In this document: piece by piece, positions 45,382 to 53,611 of the stretch
Position numbering within the stretch: the first letter of the stretch is position 1
Layout of the letters: each line of letters opens with the position of its first letter
Assembly (NCBI GenBank): GCA_964494505.1
Contig: CAZBRO010000018.1
Span: 1-64,000, forward strand
DNA length: 64,000 bases
Origin: CAIYRG01 sp964494505
Lineage (GTDB): Bacteria > Pseudomonadota > Alphaproteobacteria > Micropepsales > Micropepsaceae
Reading direction: 5' to 3'
Translations under genes and position numbers: made by a program
The notes under the pieces: model-generated
The model's database searches: none
What the model was told of the DNA's origin: nothing
Seen by the model: the letters and a program-made list of their open reading frames with translations, nothing else

Positions 45382-46214
45382 GCGATGGCCACGGCCCGGA
45401 TTGCGGTCGTGCCATTGGCCGCACCGAGATAGGCGCGGATCACATCGGGATTGTTCCGCACGTCCGCCGGCGCGCCGTCGGCGATGACGACGCCATGGTC
45501 GAGAACGATCACATGATCGGAAACGCGCATCACCACGCTCATGTCGTGCTCGACGAGCAGAATGGACGTGCCGTGCTCCCGCCTGATGTCGAGAAGCAGC
45601 GTGTTCAGGGAGTCGCTCTCGCGCGCATTCAATCCGGCCGCAGGCTCATCGAGGCAAAGGAGCCGGGGCCGCGCGCACATGGCGCGTGCGATTTCGAGCC
45701 GCCGCTGCATGCCATAGGGAAGACTGCCGGCGAGTTCGTCGGCGGCGAACATAAGCCCCGTCCTGTCGAGCCAATGGCGCGCGAGGTCGCGTGCGATACG
45801 TGTCGCCTTCCGATGCGCCGGCAAGCCCAAGATGCCGGACACCGCGCCCGATGCGCGCGCGGTCGCGGTATGCTGCGCCACGATCAGGTTTTCCAGCACG
45901 CTCATGCCGGCGAACAGGCGCGCATTCTGGAAGGTGCGGATCACGCGGGCCTCGCGGGCAATGCGGAAACCCTCCATGCGTTCGAGGAGGAACGGTTTGC
46001 CGTCTCCGGCATGGAGCTGCATGCGGCCCACCGGCGGCTTGTAAAATCCGGTCAGGCAGTTGAACAGGGTCGTCTTGCCCGCGCCGTTGGGACCGATCAG
46101 GGCCGCGATTTCATTCGTTTGTACACGGAATGATACATCGTTGACCGCGGCAATCCCGCCGAACCGCATGGTCAGGTGTTCGACCTCGAGAAGGGCCGCT
46201 GGACCTGCGCTCAT
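45375..46214 (-). CDS. livG: Branched-chain amino-acid ABC transporter ATPase LivG, 279 residues
   Basis: ATG 46214 overlaps the livM stop (ATGA). LTMRFGGIAAVNDVSF precedes Walker A GPNGAGKTT; ARVIRTFQNARLFAGMSVLE is the LivG-type Q-loop region; signature LPYGMQRRLEIARAM deviates from the canonical LSxGQ (PYGMQRR is normal for LivG); Walker B LLCLDEPAAGLN; H-loop ILLVEHDMSVVM. Pairs with LivF to power LivHM. Confidence 0.95.
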   Translation of the reverse strand: MSAGPAALLEVEHLTMRFGGIAAVNDVSFRVQTNEIAALIGPNGAGKTTLFNCLTGFYKPPVGRMQLHAGDGKPFLLERMEGFRIAREARVIRTFQNARLFAGMSVLENLIVAQHTATARASGAVSGILGLPAHRKATRIARDLARHWLDRTGLMFAADELAGSLPYGMQRRLEIARAMCARPRLLCLDEPAAGLNARESDSLNTLLLDIRREHGTSILLVEHDMSVVMRVSDHVIVLDHGVVIADGAPADVRNNPDVIRAYLGAANGTTAIRAVAIAC

Positions 46215-47539
46215 GGGGCTTCGGCCATTGCCTGCGCTGGCGCAGGCGCGGGCGCGTTGCCGAGCCGCACCGTGGGCGCGCGGCGCTGGGCGAGCCCCTT
46301 GGGCCGCCACTGCATGACCAGAACCATCGCGGCGCCGAACGCGAGCATCCGGTATTCGGCAAGATCGCGGAACCATTCGGGAAGGCCCACCAGCAGGATG
46401 GCCGCCAGCGTCAGCCCGAGCTGGCTTCCCATCCCGCCCAGCACGACGATGGAAAGGATGATCGCGGATTCGATGAACGTGAAACTCTCCGGGCTGATGA
46501 AGCCCTGACGCGCTGCAAAGAAGGCGCCGGCGAAACCGGCAAACATCGCGCCCAACGCAAACGCGGAGAGCTTTATGATGGTGGGGTTGAGCCCGAGGCT
46601 TTGGCAGGCGATCTCGTCTTCGCGCAGCGCCTCCCAGGCACGGCCGAGCGGCAGCCGCCTCAGCCGCCACACCAGAGCCGCCCCGATCAGCGCCATCGCG
46701 AGGATCAAATAGTACAGAAAATAAATGCGGTGCAGCGGCGAGAACGCGATTCCGAAGTAATCCGCGAAGGTCTTGCCGCCCTCGGGCGCGGATGGCGCGA
46801 ACGGCAGCCCGAAAAATGTCGGGCGCGGGATGCCGGCGATGCCGTTGGGGCCGCCCGTCACCGGCGTCCAATTCAGCAGGATGACATGCACGATTTCGCC
46901 GAAGCCGAGCGTCACGATGGCCAGATAATCGCCGCGCAGGCGCAGCACCGGAAAGCCGAGGGCCAATCCGAAACCGGCCGCCAAAGCGCCCGCAAGCGGC
47001 AGGCATTCCCAGAACGAGAGCCCGAAATTCTGCCACAGCAGCGCATAGGAATAAGCCCCCACCGCGTAGAACGCGACGTATCCGAGATCGAGCAGGCCGG
47101 CCAAACCGACGACGATGTTCAGCCCCGTGCCGAGCATCACATAAATGAGGATCAGGGTCGCGCGATCGACCGTGTTGCGGCCGGTAAACGGTAACCAGGG
47201 CAAAAGGACCGCAAATACAATGAGCGCAGCGTAAGTGGACGGTTCGCTGAAACGCGCGCGCGCGGCAATGTTCGCAAACCCTGGCGCGCGTGCGAACGCC
47301 AGTCCGGGCAACCGATGGAGCCCGTGGTGCATCAGACGCGCGATAAACACCGCGGCCGCCGCAAAGACGACCCAGGAAAACCGCGTTTCGAGCCGCAACC
47401 CTTGCGGGCTGTCGGCGAGGCGGAAGCCCAAAATCGGAAAGGCCAGCACCGCGGCGATGCCGCCCGCGCGGCCTGCGTCCCTCAATGCAGCGCAGTCGCG
47501 CAATTCATGAAAGGCGGCGAGAACGCGCAGGCGCCACAT
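46211..47539 (-). CDS. livM: Branched-chain amino-acid ABC transporter permease LivM, 442 residues
   Basis: ATG 47539. About ten membrane helices. After an N-terminal extension of about 110 residues with two extra helices (LivM proteins often have this), the core reads LILIYVMLGTGLNIVVGLAG, LLDLGYVAFYAVGAYSYALL, LRLRGDYLAIVTLGFGEIVH, REDEIACQSLGLN (cytoplasmic coupling loop) and VLGGMGSQLGLTLAAILLVG. The C-terminal tail is Ala/Pro-rich. Two bases after livH. Confidence 0.95.
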   Translation of the reverse strand: MWRLRVLAAFHELRDCAALRDAGRAGGIAAVLAFPILGFRLADSPQGLRLETRFSWVVFAAAAVFIARLMHHGLHRLPGLAFARAPGFANIAARARFSEPSTYAALIVFAVLLPWLPFTGRNTVDRATLILIYVMLGTGLNIVVGLAGLLDLGYVAFYAVGAYSYALLWQNFGLSFWECLPLAGALAAGFGLALGFPVLRLRGDYLAIVTLGFGEIVHVILLNWTPVTGGPNGIAGIPRPTFFGLPFAPSAPEGGKTFADYFGIAFSPLHRIYFLYYLILAMALIGAALVWRLRRLPLGRAWEALREDEIACQSLGLNPTIIKLSAFALGAMFAGFAGAFFAARQGFISPESFTFIESAIILSIVVLGGMGSQLGLTLAAILLVGLPEWFRDLAEYRMLAFGAAMVLVMQWRPKGLAQRRAPTVRLGNAPAPAPAQAMAEAP

Positions 47540-47541
47540 CG

Positions 47542-48453
47542 TCAGACCTTCTCGACCGCCGGGCGGCCCAAAAGGCCGGAGGGGCGGAAAATCAGCACCA
47601 GAACCAGAATGGCGAACACCGCCACGTCCTTGTAGGCGATGCTGAAATAGCCCGACCACAACGCCTCGGTGAGACCGATCAGGAAACCGCCCAGCATGGC
47701 GCCCGGAAGCGAACCGATGCCGCCAAGGACGGCTGCGGTGAATGCCTTAATGCCGGCGCTGAAGCCGATGTAGAAATCGATCACACCGTAATAGAGCGTC
47801 ACGATCAGCCCTGCGACCGCGGCAAGCGCCGCTCCTATGACGAACGTCGCCGAGATGGTGCGGTCGACATCGACGCCCAAAAGGGCGGCCATGCCGATAT
47901 CCTGTTCGGTCGCGCGCTGGGCCCGTCCGAACGGAGTCTTGCGGATGAGCCAGTCGAGGCCCCACATCGCGGAAATCGTCAGTATCAGGATGAAAATCTG
48001 CAGGAAGCTGATCGTCACCTGGCCGGAGCCGGCGGAAAAACTGATCCCGCCGGTGACGAGCGGCGGCAGCGGCTTCCCGCGCGCGCCTTGCGCGAGTTGC
48101 ACGTAATTCTGCAGCACCACGGACATGCCGATGGCCGAGATCAACGGGGCCAGTCGCGGCGCGCCGCGCAAGGGGCGATAGGCGACGCGCTCGACCGTCC
48201 AGCCATAGACGGCGGTGAACCCGACCGCGAACACCAGCACCAGGAGAATGGCGAGCGGTATGGACGTCAGACCGAGCCCCGCGAGCGCCACGAACCCGAT
48301 CAGCGAAACGAAAGCGCCGATCATGTAGATGTCGCCATGCGCGAAATTGATCATCCCGGCGACGCCGTAGACCATGCTGTAACCGATGGCGATCAGCCCG
48401 TAGATGGCGCCCAGGCAAACGCCGTTCACAAGCTGCTGGAGGAAATAGTCCAT
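47542..48453 (-). CDS. livH: Branched-chain amino-acid ABC transporter permease LivH, 303 residues
   Basis: ATG 48453 gives MDYFLQQLVNGVCLGAIYGL, the usual start. Membrane helices throughout with the family motifs GYSMVYGVAGMINFAHGDIY, YRPLRGAPRLAPLISAIGMS, RATEQDIGMAALLGVDVDRT (coupling loop) and AAVLGGIGSLPGAMLGGFLI. First gene of the livHMGF - DUF6867 - binding protein cluster; all junctions overlap or are under 10 bases, so one transcript is likely. Confidence 0.95.
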   Translation of the reverse strand: MDYFLQQLVNGVCLGAIYGLIAIGYSMVYGVAGMINFAHGDIYMIGAFVSLIGFVALAGLGLTSIPLAILLVLVFAVGFTAVYGWTVERVAYRPLRGAPRLAPLISAIGMSVVLQNYVQLAQGARGKPLPPLVTGGISFSAGSGQVTISFLQIFILILTISAMWGLDWLIRKTPFGRAQRATEQDIGMAALLGVDVDRTISATFVIGAALAAVAGLIVTLYYGVIDFYIGFSAGIKAFTAAVLGGIGSLPGAMLGGFLIGLTEALWSGYFSIAYKDVAVFAILVLVLIFRPSGLLGRPAVEKV

Positions 48454-48565
48454 CCGCCCGTTCCCTGACCGCCCGCGCGCTCCGCGCCCATGCTGAAGCA
48501 AAATCCGGCGGCGCCCAAGCCTTCTCTGGATGAAATCGCGGAGGGAAGCCGTATTCGGGAACGCG

Positions 48566-49780
48566 CTAAATGCGTTCCAGCGCGAGGCTCACGCCCTGCC
48601 CTACGCCCACGCACAGCGTGACCAATGCGCGCTTGCCGCCTGTCTTTTCCATCTCGTGCACCGCTGTCAGGACCAGCCGCGCGCCGCTTGCGCCCAAGGG
48701 ATGGCCGAGCGCAATCGCGCCGCCATTCGGGTTCACATGCGCCGCATCGTCGGAGAGCCCGAGCCCGCGCAGCACCGCCAGCGATTGGGCCGCAAAGGCC
48801 TCGTTCAGCTCTATGACGTCGAAATCGGAAATCTTGAGGTTCAGCCGCGCCATCAGTTTCTCGGTCGCCGGCACCGGGCCGATCCCCATGATGCGCGGCG
48901 CCACACCCGCCGTCGCCATCCCGAGCACGCGCGCCCGCGGACGCAGGTGCCGTCTGGTCAGTGCGCTCTCCGAGGCGAGGATCATCGCGGCTGCGCCATC
49001 GTTGATGCCCGACGCATTCCCCGCCGTCACGGTGCCGGGATCGCGGAACGGGGCTTTCAGCTTTGCCAGATCCTCGAGCGTGGTCGATAGCCTCGGATGT
49101 TCGTCGCGTTCGACAGTGGTGGGCTTGCCGCGCGCATCCCTGGCGTGGACGCGCACGATCTCTTCGGCAAAGAAACCGTTTTCGATGGCGCGGCCCGCGC
49201 GCTGCTGGCTGCGGAGCGCAAAGCGGTCCTGGTCCTCTCGCGAAATCCGGTGCTCTTGGGCCAGATTCTCTGCCGTGTCCGGCATGGAATCGACGCCGTA
49301 CTGCGCCTTCATGATGGGATTGACGAAGCGCCAGCCGATGGTGGTGTCGAAAATTTCCGCCGAACGCTGGAACGCCGCTTCCGCTTTGGCCATGACGAGC
49401 GGCGCCCGCGTCATGGATTCGACGCCGCCGGCAATCGCGAAATCGATTTCCCCGGCGCGGATGGCGCGCGCGGCCGTGCCCACGGCATCGAGGCCCGAGG
49501 CGCACAACCGGTTGATCGTCGCGCCCGGCACGCTCTCCGGCAGCTCGGAGAGGAGTGCGGCCATGCGCGCAACGTTGCGGTTGTCCTCCCCCGCCTGATT
49601 GGCGCATCCGAGGATCACCTCGTCGAGCGCGCCCCAATCGGCGTCCGTGTTGCGCGCCATCAGCGCCATGATGGGGGTTGCCGCAAGATCGTCGGTGCGC
49701 ACATGGGCAAGCGCTCCGCCGAACCGGCCGATGGGCGTGCGCACGGCGTCGCAAATATAGGCGTGGCGGAGTTCGGTCAT
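48566..49780 (-). CDS. pcaF: 3-oxoadipyl-CoA / acetyl-CoA acyltransferase (thiolase), 404 residues
   Basis: ATG 49780. The N-terminus HAYICDAVRTPIGRFGGALA, ALDEVILGCANQAGEDNRNV and NRLCASGLDAV (nucleophile Cys93) match 3-oxoadipyl-CoA thiolases. The C-terminal NPNGGAIALGHPLGASGARL contains the catalytic His and CVGVGQG the second Cys. It would cleave 3-oxoadipyl-CoA to succinyl-CoA and acetyl-CoA, the last step of aromatic catabolism through beta-ketoadipate or phenylacetate. No other genes of those pathways are beside it, so a general acetyl-CoA acyltransferase role remains possible. Confidence 0.88.
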   Translation of the reverse strand: MTELRHAYICDAVRTPIGRFGGALAHVRTDDLAATPIMALMARNTDADWGALDEVILGCANQAGEDNRNVARMAALLSELPESVPGATINRLCASGLDAVGTAARAIRAGEIDFAIAGGVESMTRAPLVMAKAEAAFQRSAEIFDTTIGWRFVNPIMKAQYGVDSMPDTAENLAQEHRISREDQDRFALRSQQRAGRAIENGFFAEEIVRVHARDARGKPTTVERDEHPRLSTTLEDLAKLKAPFRDPGTVTAGNASGINDGAAAMILASESALTRRHLRPRARVLGMATAGVAPRIMGIGPVPATEKLMARLNLKISDFDVIELNEAFAAQSLAVLRGLGLSDDAAHVNPNGGAIALGHPLGASGARLVLTAVHEMEKTGGKRALVTLCVGVGQGVSLALERI

Positions 49781-49856
49781 GGGCTGGGCTCTTAGCATGG
49801 GCCGTCTGGCCGCGAAACGCGCGACTTTGCCGTTCGGCCCATGATAAACCCCGCCC

Positions 49857-50819
49857 ATGATGTCGCTCACGCGCGAACGGCTGGAAGAGGCGGCACGGCA
49901 GGTGCACAGCGTCCTGCCGCCGACGCCGCAGATTTGCTGGCCGCTGTTGTCGGCGCAGGCGGGATGCGAGGTCTGGGTCAAGCACGAGAACCATTTGCCC
50001 ACCGGCGCCTTCAAGGTGCGCGGCGGCGTGCTGTACATGCAGCGGCTGCGCCAAGAGAAGCCGGAAGTCACGGGCGTCATTTCGGCGACGCGGGGCAATC
50101 ACGGCCAGAGCGTCGCGTTCGCGGCCGCGCGATGCGGTCTCGGCGCGCGCATCGTCGTCCCCTTCGGCAACAGCCTGGAGAAGAATGCCGCCATGCGCGC
50201 GCTCGGCGCCGAACTGATCGAGCATGGCAAGGACTTCCAGGAAGCGCTGGAACATGCGGCCGTGCTGGCCGGGGAATTGGGGCTGCATTTCGTGCCGTCG
50301 TTCGAGGAGACCCTGGTTTGCGGCGTCGCCAGCTACGCGCTGGAGCTGTTCGGGGCGGTGCCCGGCCTGGACACGGCCTATGTGCCGATCGGCCTTGGCT
50401 CGGGCATTTCCGGCGTCATCGCCGTGCGCGATGCGCTCGGGCTCCCCTGCGAAGTCGTCGGCGTGGTGTCGGCGGAGGCCCCGGCCTACGCCCTCTCCTT
50501 CGAGGCCGGGCGTCCCATCCAGGCCAGCGTCATGCCGGGGATTGCCGATGGCCTCTCCTGCCGCACGCCCGTTCCGGAGGCGGTCGAATTCATCCGCAAA
50601 GGGGCTGCCCGTATCGTCACGGTCAACGATGCCGAAATCCGGGCCGCGATGCGCCATCTCTTTTCCGGTACGCACAATGTGGCAGAAGGCGCAGGTGCTG
50701 CGGCCTTTGCCGCGCTGCTGCAGGAACCCCACCGCCTGCGCGGGCAGAAAGCGGCCGTGATTCTGACCGGCGGCAATGTCGACCGGACCGCGTTCGCGGG
50801 CGTGCTCGCGGAATCCTGA
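49857..50819 (+). CDS. Threonine/serine dehydratase-like PLP enzyme, 320 residues
   Basis: Fold type II PLP protein. HLPTGAFKVRGG contains the Schiff-base lysine (K53 from ATG 49857), then SATRGNHGQSVAFAA (substrate loop), LGSGISGVIAVRDALG (phosphate-binding glycine loop), SGTHNVAEGAGAAAF and VILTGGNVD. These are the motifs of catabolic threonine dehydratases without the C-terminal ACT domain, as the 320-residue length also shows. Expected reaction: threonine to 2-oxobutyrate plus ammonia. It diverges from the thiolase gene. Confidence 0.88.
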   Translation: MMSLTRERLEEAARQVHSVLPPTPQICWPLLSAQAGCEVWVKHENHLPTGAFKVRGGVLYMQRLRQEKPEVTGVISATRGNHGQSVAFAAARCGLGARIVVPFGNSLEKNAAMRALGAELIEHGKDFQEALEHAAVLAGELGLHFVPSFEETLVCGVASYALELFGAVPGLDTAYVPIGLGSGISGVIAVRDALGLPCEVVGVVSAEAPAYALSFEAGRPIQASVMPGIADGLSCRTPVPEAVEFIRKGAARIVTVNDAEIRAAMRHLFSGTHNVAEGAGAAAFAALLQEPHRLRGQKAAVILTGGNVDRTAFAGVLAES

Positions 50820-50869
50820 TACCGGCGCGGGGTTGCGCGCAACCGCGGCGCCGCCCTAAAACACCCCCC

Positions 50870-51940
50870 ATGCTGGACAAGAAACTGATCCCGGTGACCG
50901 TGCTGACGGGCTATCTCGGCGCGGGGAAGACGACGCTGCTCAACCGCATCCTTTCCGAGGACCACGGGCACAAATACGCCGTCATCGTCAACGAATTCGG
51001 CGAAATCGGCATCGACAACGAACTCATCCTGAACACCGACGAAGAGCTGTTCGAGATGAACAATGGCTGCATCTGCTGCACGGTGAGGGGCGATCTCATC
51101 CGCACAATGCATGGCCTCCTCGCCAAGGACGGCAATTTCGACGCCATCGTGGTGGAAACGACGGGCCTGGCCGATCCCGGCCCGGTGGCGCAGACGTTCT
51201 TCGTGGACGGGTATTTGCGCTCCAAGACGGCGCTCGATTCGGTGACCACCGTGGTCGATGCCAAGCACGTCGAGTTGCGGCTTGCCGATTCCCGCGAGGC
51301 GCTGGAGCAGATCGCGTTCGCCGACCAGATCGTCCTGAACAAAACCGACCTTGTGAGCGAGGACGAACTCCGCGCCATCGAGGCCCATTTGCGGCGGCTC
51401 AACCCGATGGCGCCGATCCACCGGGCGCAGCGCTCCAACGTGAAGCTGGACGACATCCTCGGCCGCGGCGGCTTCGATCTGAACCGCATCACCGAGCTGG
51501 AGCCCGATTTCCTCCGCCCCGGCCATGACGAGCCGGGCCACGTCCATGACGAGAATTGCGAACACGACCACGATCATCACGAACACGAGCATGCGGCCCA
51601 CGATCACGAACACGACCACGGCATCCGCAGCATCTCGCTCAAATCCGACCGGCCGATGGACCGCCGCAAGATCGCGCGCTGGCTCACCGCCCTCACCAAG
51701 AACCAGGGCCCGGACATTTTGCGCGCCAAGGGCATCATCGACGTGAAGGACAATCCCAGGCGTCTGGTGTTCCAGGCGGTCCACATGATCCTGGAAGGCG
51801 ATCTGCAGCGCGAATGGCGCGAAGGCGAACCGCGGTACAGCCGCATGGTGTTCATCGGGCGCAATCTGGATGAAGCCGCGCTGAAGGCGGGCTTCGACGC
51901 CTGTGCGGCGGACCCTCACCCTTCGACAAGCTCAGGGTGA
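50870..51940 (+). CDS. CobW/COG0523-family metal-chaperone GTPase, 356 residues
   Basis: ATG 50870. P-loop GYLGAGKTT (residues 14-22), the diagnostic CICC metal-binding motif (residues 67-70, MNNGCICCTVRGDL), VVETTGLADPGPVAQTF and the GTPase NKTD (NKTDLVSEDEL). A histidine-rich stretch (HVHDENCEHDHDHHEHEHAA, about residues 225-255) points to zinc, or another divalent metal, as cargo; the CobW C-terminal domain follows. The last residues (HPSTSSG) and the stop are encoded inside a dispersed palindromic repeat, so the natural end may have been altered by its insertion. Confidence 0.93.
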   Translation: MLDKKLIPVTVLTGYLGAGKTTLLNRILSEDHGHKYAVIVNEFGEIGIDNELILNTDEELFEMNNGCICCTVRGDLIRTMHGLLAKDGNFDAIVVETTGLADPGPVAQTFFVDGYLRSKTALDSVTTVVDAKHVELRLADSREALEQIAFADQIVLNKTDLVSEDELRAIEAHLRRLNPMAPIHRAQRSNVKLDDILGRGGFDLNRITELEPDFLRPGHDEPGHVHDENCEHDHDHHEHEHAAHDHEHDHGIRSISLKSDRPMDRRKIARWLTALTKNQGPDILRAKGIIDVKDNPRRLVFQAVHMILEGDLQREWREGEPRYSRMVFIGRNLDEAALKAGFDACAADPHPSTSSG

Positions 51941-52000
51941 GGACATTTAGGTATTCCTCATGCTGAGCCTGTCGAAGCATGAGCCCGTCGAAGCATGAGG
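51914..52000. repeat. Pair of REP-like palindromic repeats
   Basis: Two related units: CCTCACCCT-TCGACAAGCTC-AGGGTGAGG at 51914-51942, whose arms are perfectly complementary, and CCTCATGCT...AGCATGAGG at 51956-52000, which contains TGTCGAAGCATGAG and CGTCGAAGCATGAGG. This TCGACAAGCTCAG family is widespread as dispersed intergenic palindromes in Alphaproteobacteria. The first unit supplies the stop codon of the CobW gene; the second ends 14 bases before the next gene. Confidence 0.85.
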
Positions 52001-52014
52001 ACCAGGGGACACAA

Positions 52015-52308
52015 ATGCCGTTATTCGTGATTTCCTATGTCGACAAGCCGGACAGCCTTCCCTTGCGCATGGCCAACCGCGAGGCGCATCTGGCTTACGC
52101 CCACGACGAGGCGCGGCCCGCGCAGGTGCGGCTCGGCGGGCCCTATCTGGATGAGAGCGGCAACATGTGCGGCTCGCTCCTGATCGTGGAGGCGCCCGAC
52201 AAGGCCGCCGCACTCGCGTTCACGGAGAACGACCCCTATGTGAAATGCGGGCTGATGCAGAGCGTCGAGGTCCGCCCTTTCCGCGTGACCGTCAACCATA
52301 TGGGCTAG
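52015..52308 (+). CDS. YciI-family protein, 97 residues
   Basis: ATG 52015 follows AGGGG by 6 bases. MPLFVISYVDKPDSLPLRMA, HLAYAHDEARPAQVRLGGPY and SLLIVEAPDKAAALAFTEND PY-type text is the ferredoxin-like dimeric fold of YciI proteins (strand, helix, G-G-P-L-x-D, VExxSxxEA, F-x-x-x-D-P-Y). Conserved His and Asp residues line a small pocket, but the enzyme reaction of most members is unknown. Short convergent overlap (4 bases) with the next gene. Confidence 0.85.
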   Translation: MPLFVISYVDKPDSLPLRMANREAHLAYAHDEARPAQVRLGGPYLDESGNMCGSLLIVEAPDKAAALAFTENDPYVKCGLMQSVEVRPFRVTVNHMG

Positions 52309-52601
52309 CAGCAGTCCCACGCCGAACCGTCATGGCTCGCCAGCGAACCGATCAGCCAGCCGATGTCGTCATAGGTGACGTCGGCGACCGGCTTGTATAG
52401 CTTGAACTGGTGCCGCGAATCGTCCGGCGTCCAGAAGGCCACCACTGTCTCCAGCGGCGGGCAGCCGGGCAGCCGGCACGCCACTTCCGACACCAGAACC
52501 GCCGCGCCCGGCTCCAGCTTGAACCGCCGCCGCGTCCAGCCCTGGATCGCTTCCAGCGCCCCGAGAAAGGCCGGGTCCGGTTTGGGCTGACCGAGAAACA
52601 T
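52305..52601 (-). CDS. Conserved hypothetical protein, 98 residues
   Basis: ATG 52601 with GGAG 5 bases upstream; longer frame rejected. VSEVACRLPGCPPLETVVAF and RHQFKLYKPVADVTYDDIGW mark a small alphaproteobacterial family with two close cysteines (C-R-L-P-G-C-P) suggestive of metal or disulfide; it is annotated only as hypothetical or nitrate-reductase-associated. The protein ends with Cys-Cys. Confidence 0.6.
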   Translation of the reverse strand: MFLGQPKPDPAFLGALEAIQGWTRRRFKLEPGAAVLVSEVACRLPGCPPLETVVAFWTPDDSRHQFKLYKPVADVTYDDIGWLIGSLASHDGSAWDCC

Positions 52602-52798
52602 CGAAGCTCCGATTCTTTCCGTTGCCGGGTCCTGCGCCCGCCCGCTCCACCCATGAATTAGGCTGGCCCGAACAAGGGATTGGCAGGCCCTTTGCGTATC
52701 AAGTCGTATCACAGGGCGGACCCAAATCCGGCGCGATATGCTAAAGACGGGCGGCCAGGAAAGGACCGGACAGGGCGGCATGAACGGGGGCACCCAGC

Positions 52799-53611
52799 AT
52801 GGATGAATCGGCGCGAACCGGGGCATCTCGGCCCGGTGGCGGGCGGCGCCTGATGTGGCGCGCGGCGCTCGCGCTCGCCGTGTTCGCCGCCGCCTATCTC
52901 GCCTATGCCGGATTCCAGGATTACCGCCTGGGACGCGAGCTGGTCATGACGAACCCCGACAGCATTCCTTCCCGGCCCGACTTGGTGGCCTACGCCAACC
53001 CCATCGGCAAAGCGGCCTTCCAGGCGAACTGCGTCTCCTGCCACGGCGCCGACCTGAGAGGCAGCCGCCAGACCGGCGTCCCCAATCTCACCGACAACAT
53101 CTGGCTCTACGATTACGGGCGCGTGTCGGACATCGAACGCACTGTCATGTATGGCATCCGTTCGGGCCTCGGAAAATCGCACAACGTCACCGACATGCCG
53201 GCCATCGGGCTGCAAAAGGCATTGAGCCCCGATGAGATCAAGGACGTGATTGCCTTCGTTCTCTCGCTGCACAAGCAGAAGGAAGACCCGGCGGCCGTCG
53301 AGCGCGGCAGCAATCTCTTCCAGGATAAGGGTGTCTGCTACGACTGCCATTCGCGCGATGCCACCGGCATTCCCGATTATGGCGCGCCGAACCTCGTCGA
53401 CGACGATTGGCTGTGGGGCGGCGACGAGGCGACGCTCTACAAGTCGATCTATAATGGCCGCCACGGACGCTGCCCGGCCTGGTCCGGCAAGCTGTCCTCC
53501 AAGACCATCCGCGCCGTCGCGGTCTACCTCCATTCCATGTCCAAGGAATCCCCGGAATCGCCGACAAACCGCACCGCAGATGCGGTCAGGAAAGACGCAT
53601 CCCATGGTTGA
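52799..53611 (+). CDS. Membrane-anchored dihaem cytochrome c, FixP/CcoP-like, 270 residues
   Basis: N-terminal helix (residues 19-38, ALALAVFAAAYLAYAGF) anchors two cytochrome c domains: C78-VS-C81-H82 and C180-YD-C183-H184. Around them GVPNLTDNIWLYDYG and GAPNLVDDDWLWGG match CcoP. The first haem has a candidate Met ligand (TDMPAIG, M133). In the second, the segment GRHGRCPAW replaces the usual GRxGxMPAW, so Cys225 stands where the axial Met is expected. No cbb3 oxidase subunits are nearby. First gene of an operon with PpiC and HupE; it probably transfers electrons in the periplasm to or from a membrane partner. Confidence 0.88.
   Translation: MDESARTGASRPGGGRRLMWRAALALAVFAAAYLAYAGFQDYRLGRELVMTNPDSIPSRPDLVAYANPIGKAAFQANCVSCHGADLRGSRQTGVPNLTDNIWLYDYGRVSDIERTVMYGIRSGLGKSHNVTDMPAIGLQKALSPDEIKDVIAFVLSLHKQKEDPAAVERGSNLFQDKGVCYDCHSRDATGIPDYGAPNLVDDDWLWGGDEATLYKSIYNGRHGRCPAWSGKLSSKTIRAVAVYLHSMSKESPESPTNRTADAVRKDASHG

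Noticed and set aside
47485..48468. Plus-strand frame of 327 codons across livH
   Set aside because: Antisense shadow of livH: very His/Arg/Gln-rich and no ribosome site, whereas the minus strand encodes a complete permease.
33931..48535. Shared 15-mer CCTTCTCTGGATGAA at about 33931 and 48516
   Set aside because: No extension of similarity on either side and no matching structure; taken as coincidence, not as an attachment site pair.
49841..51940. A 699-codon frame joining the dehydratase region to CobW
   Set aside because: Only the part from ATG 50870 is protein-like (CobW); the first half is an out-of-frame shadow of the dehydratase gene.
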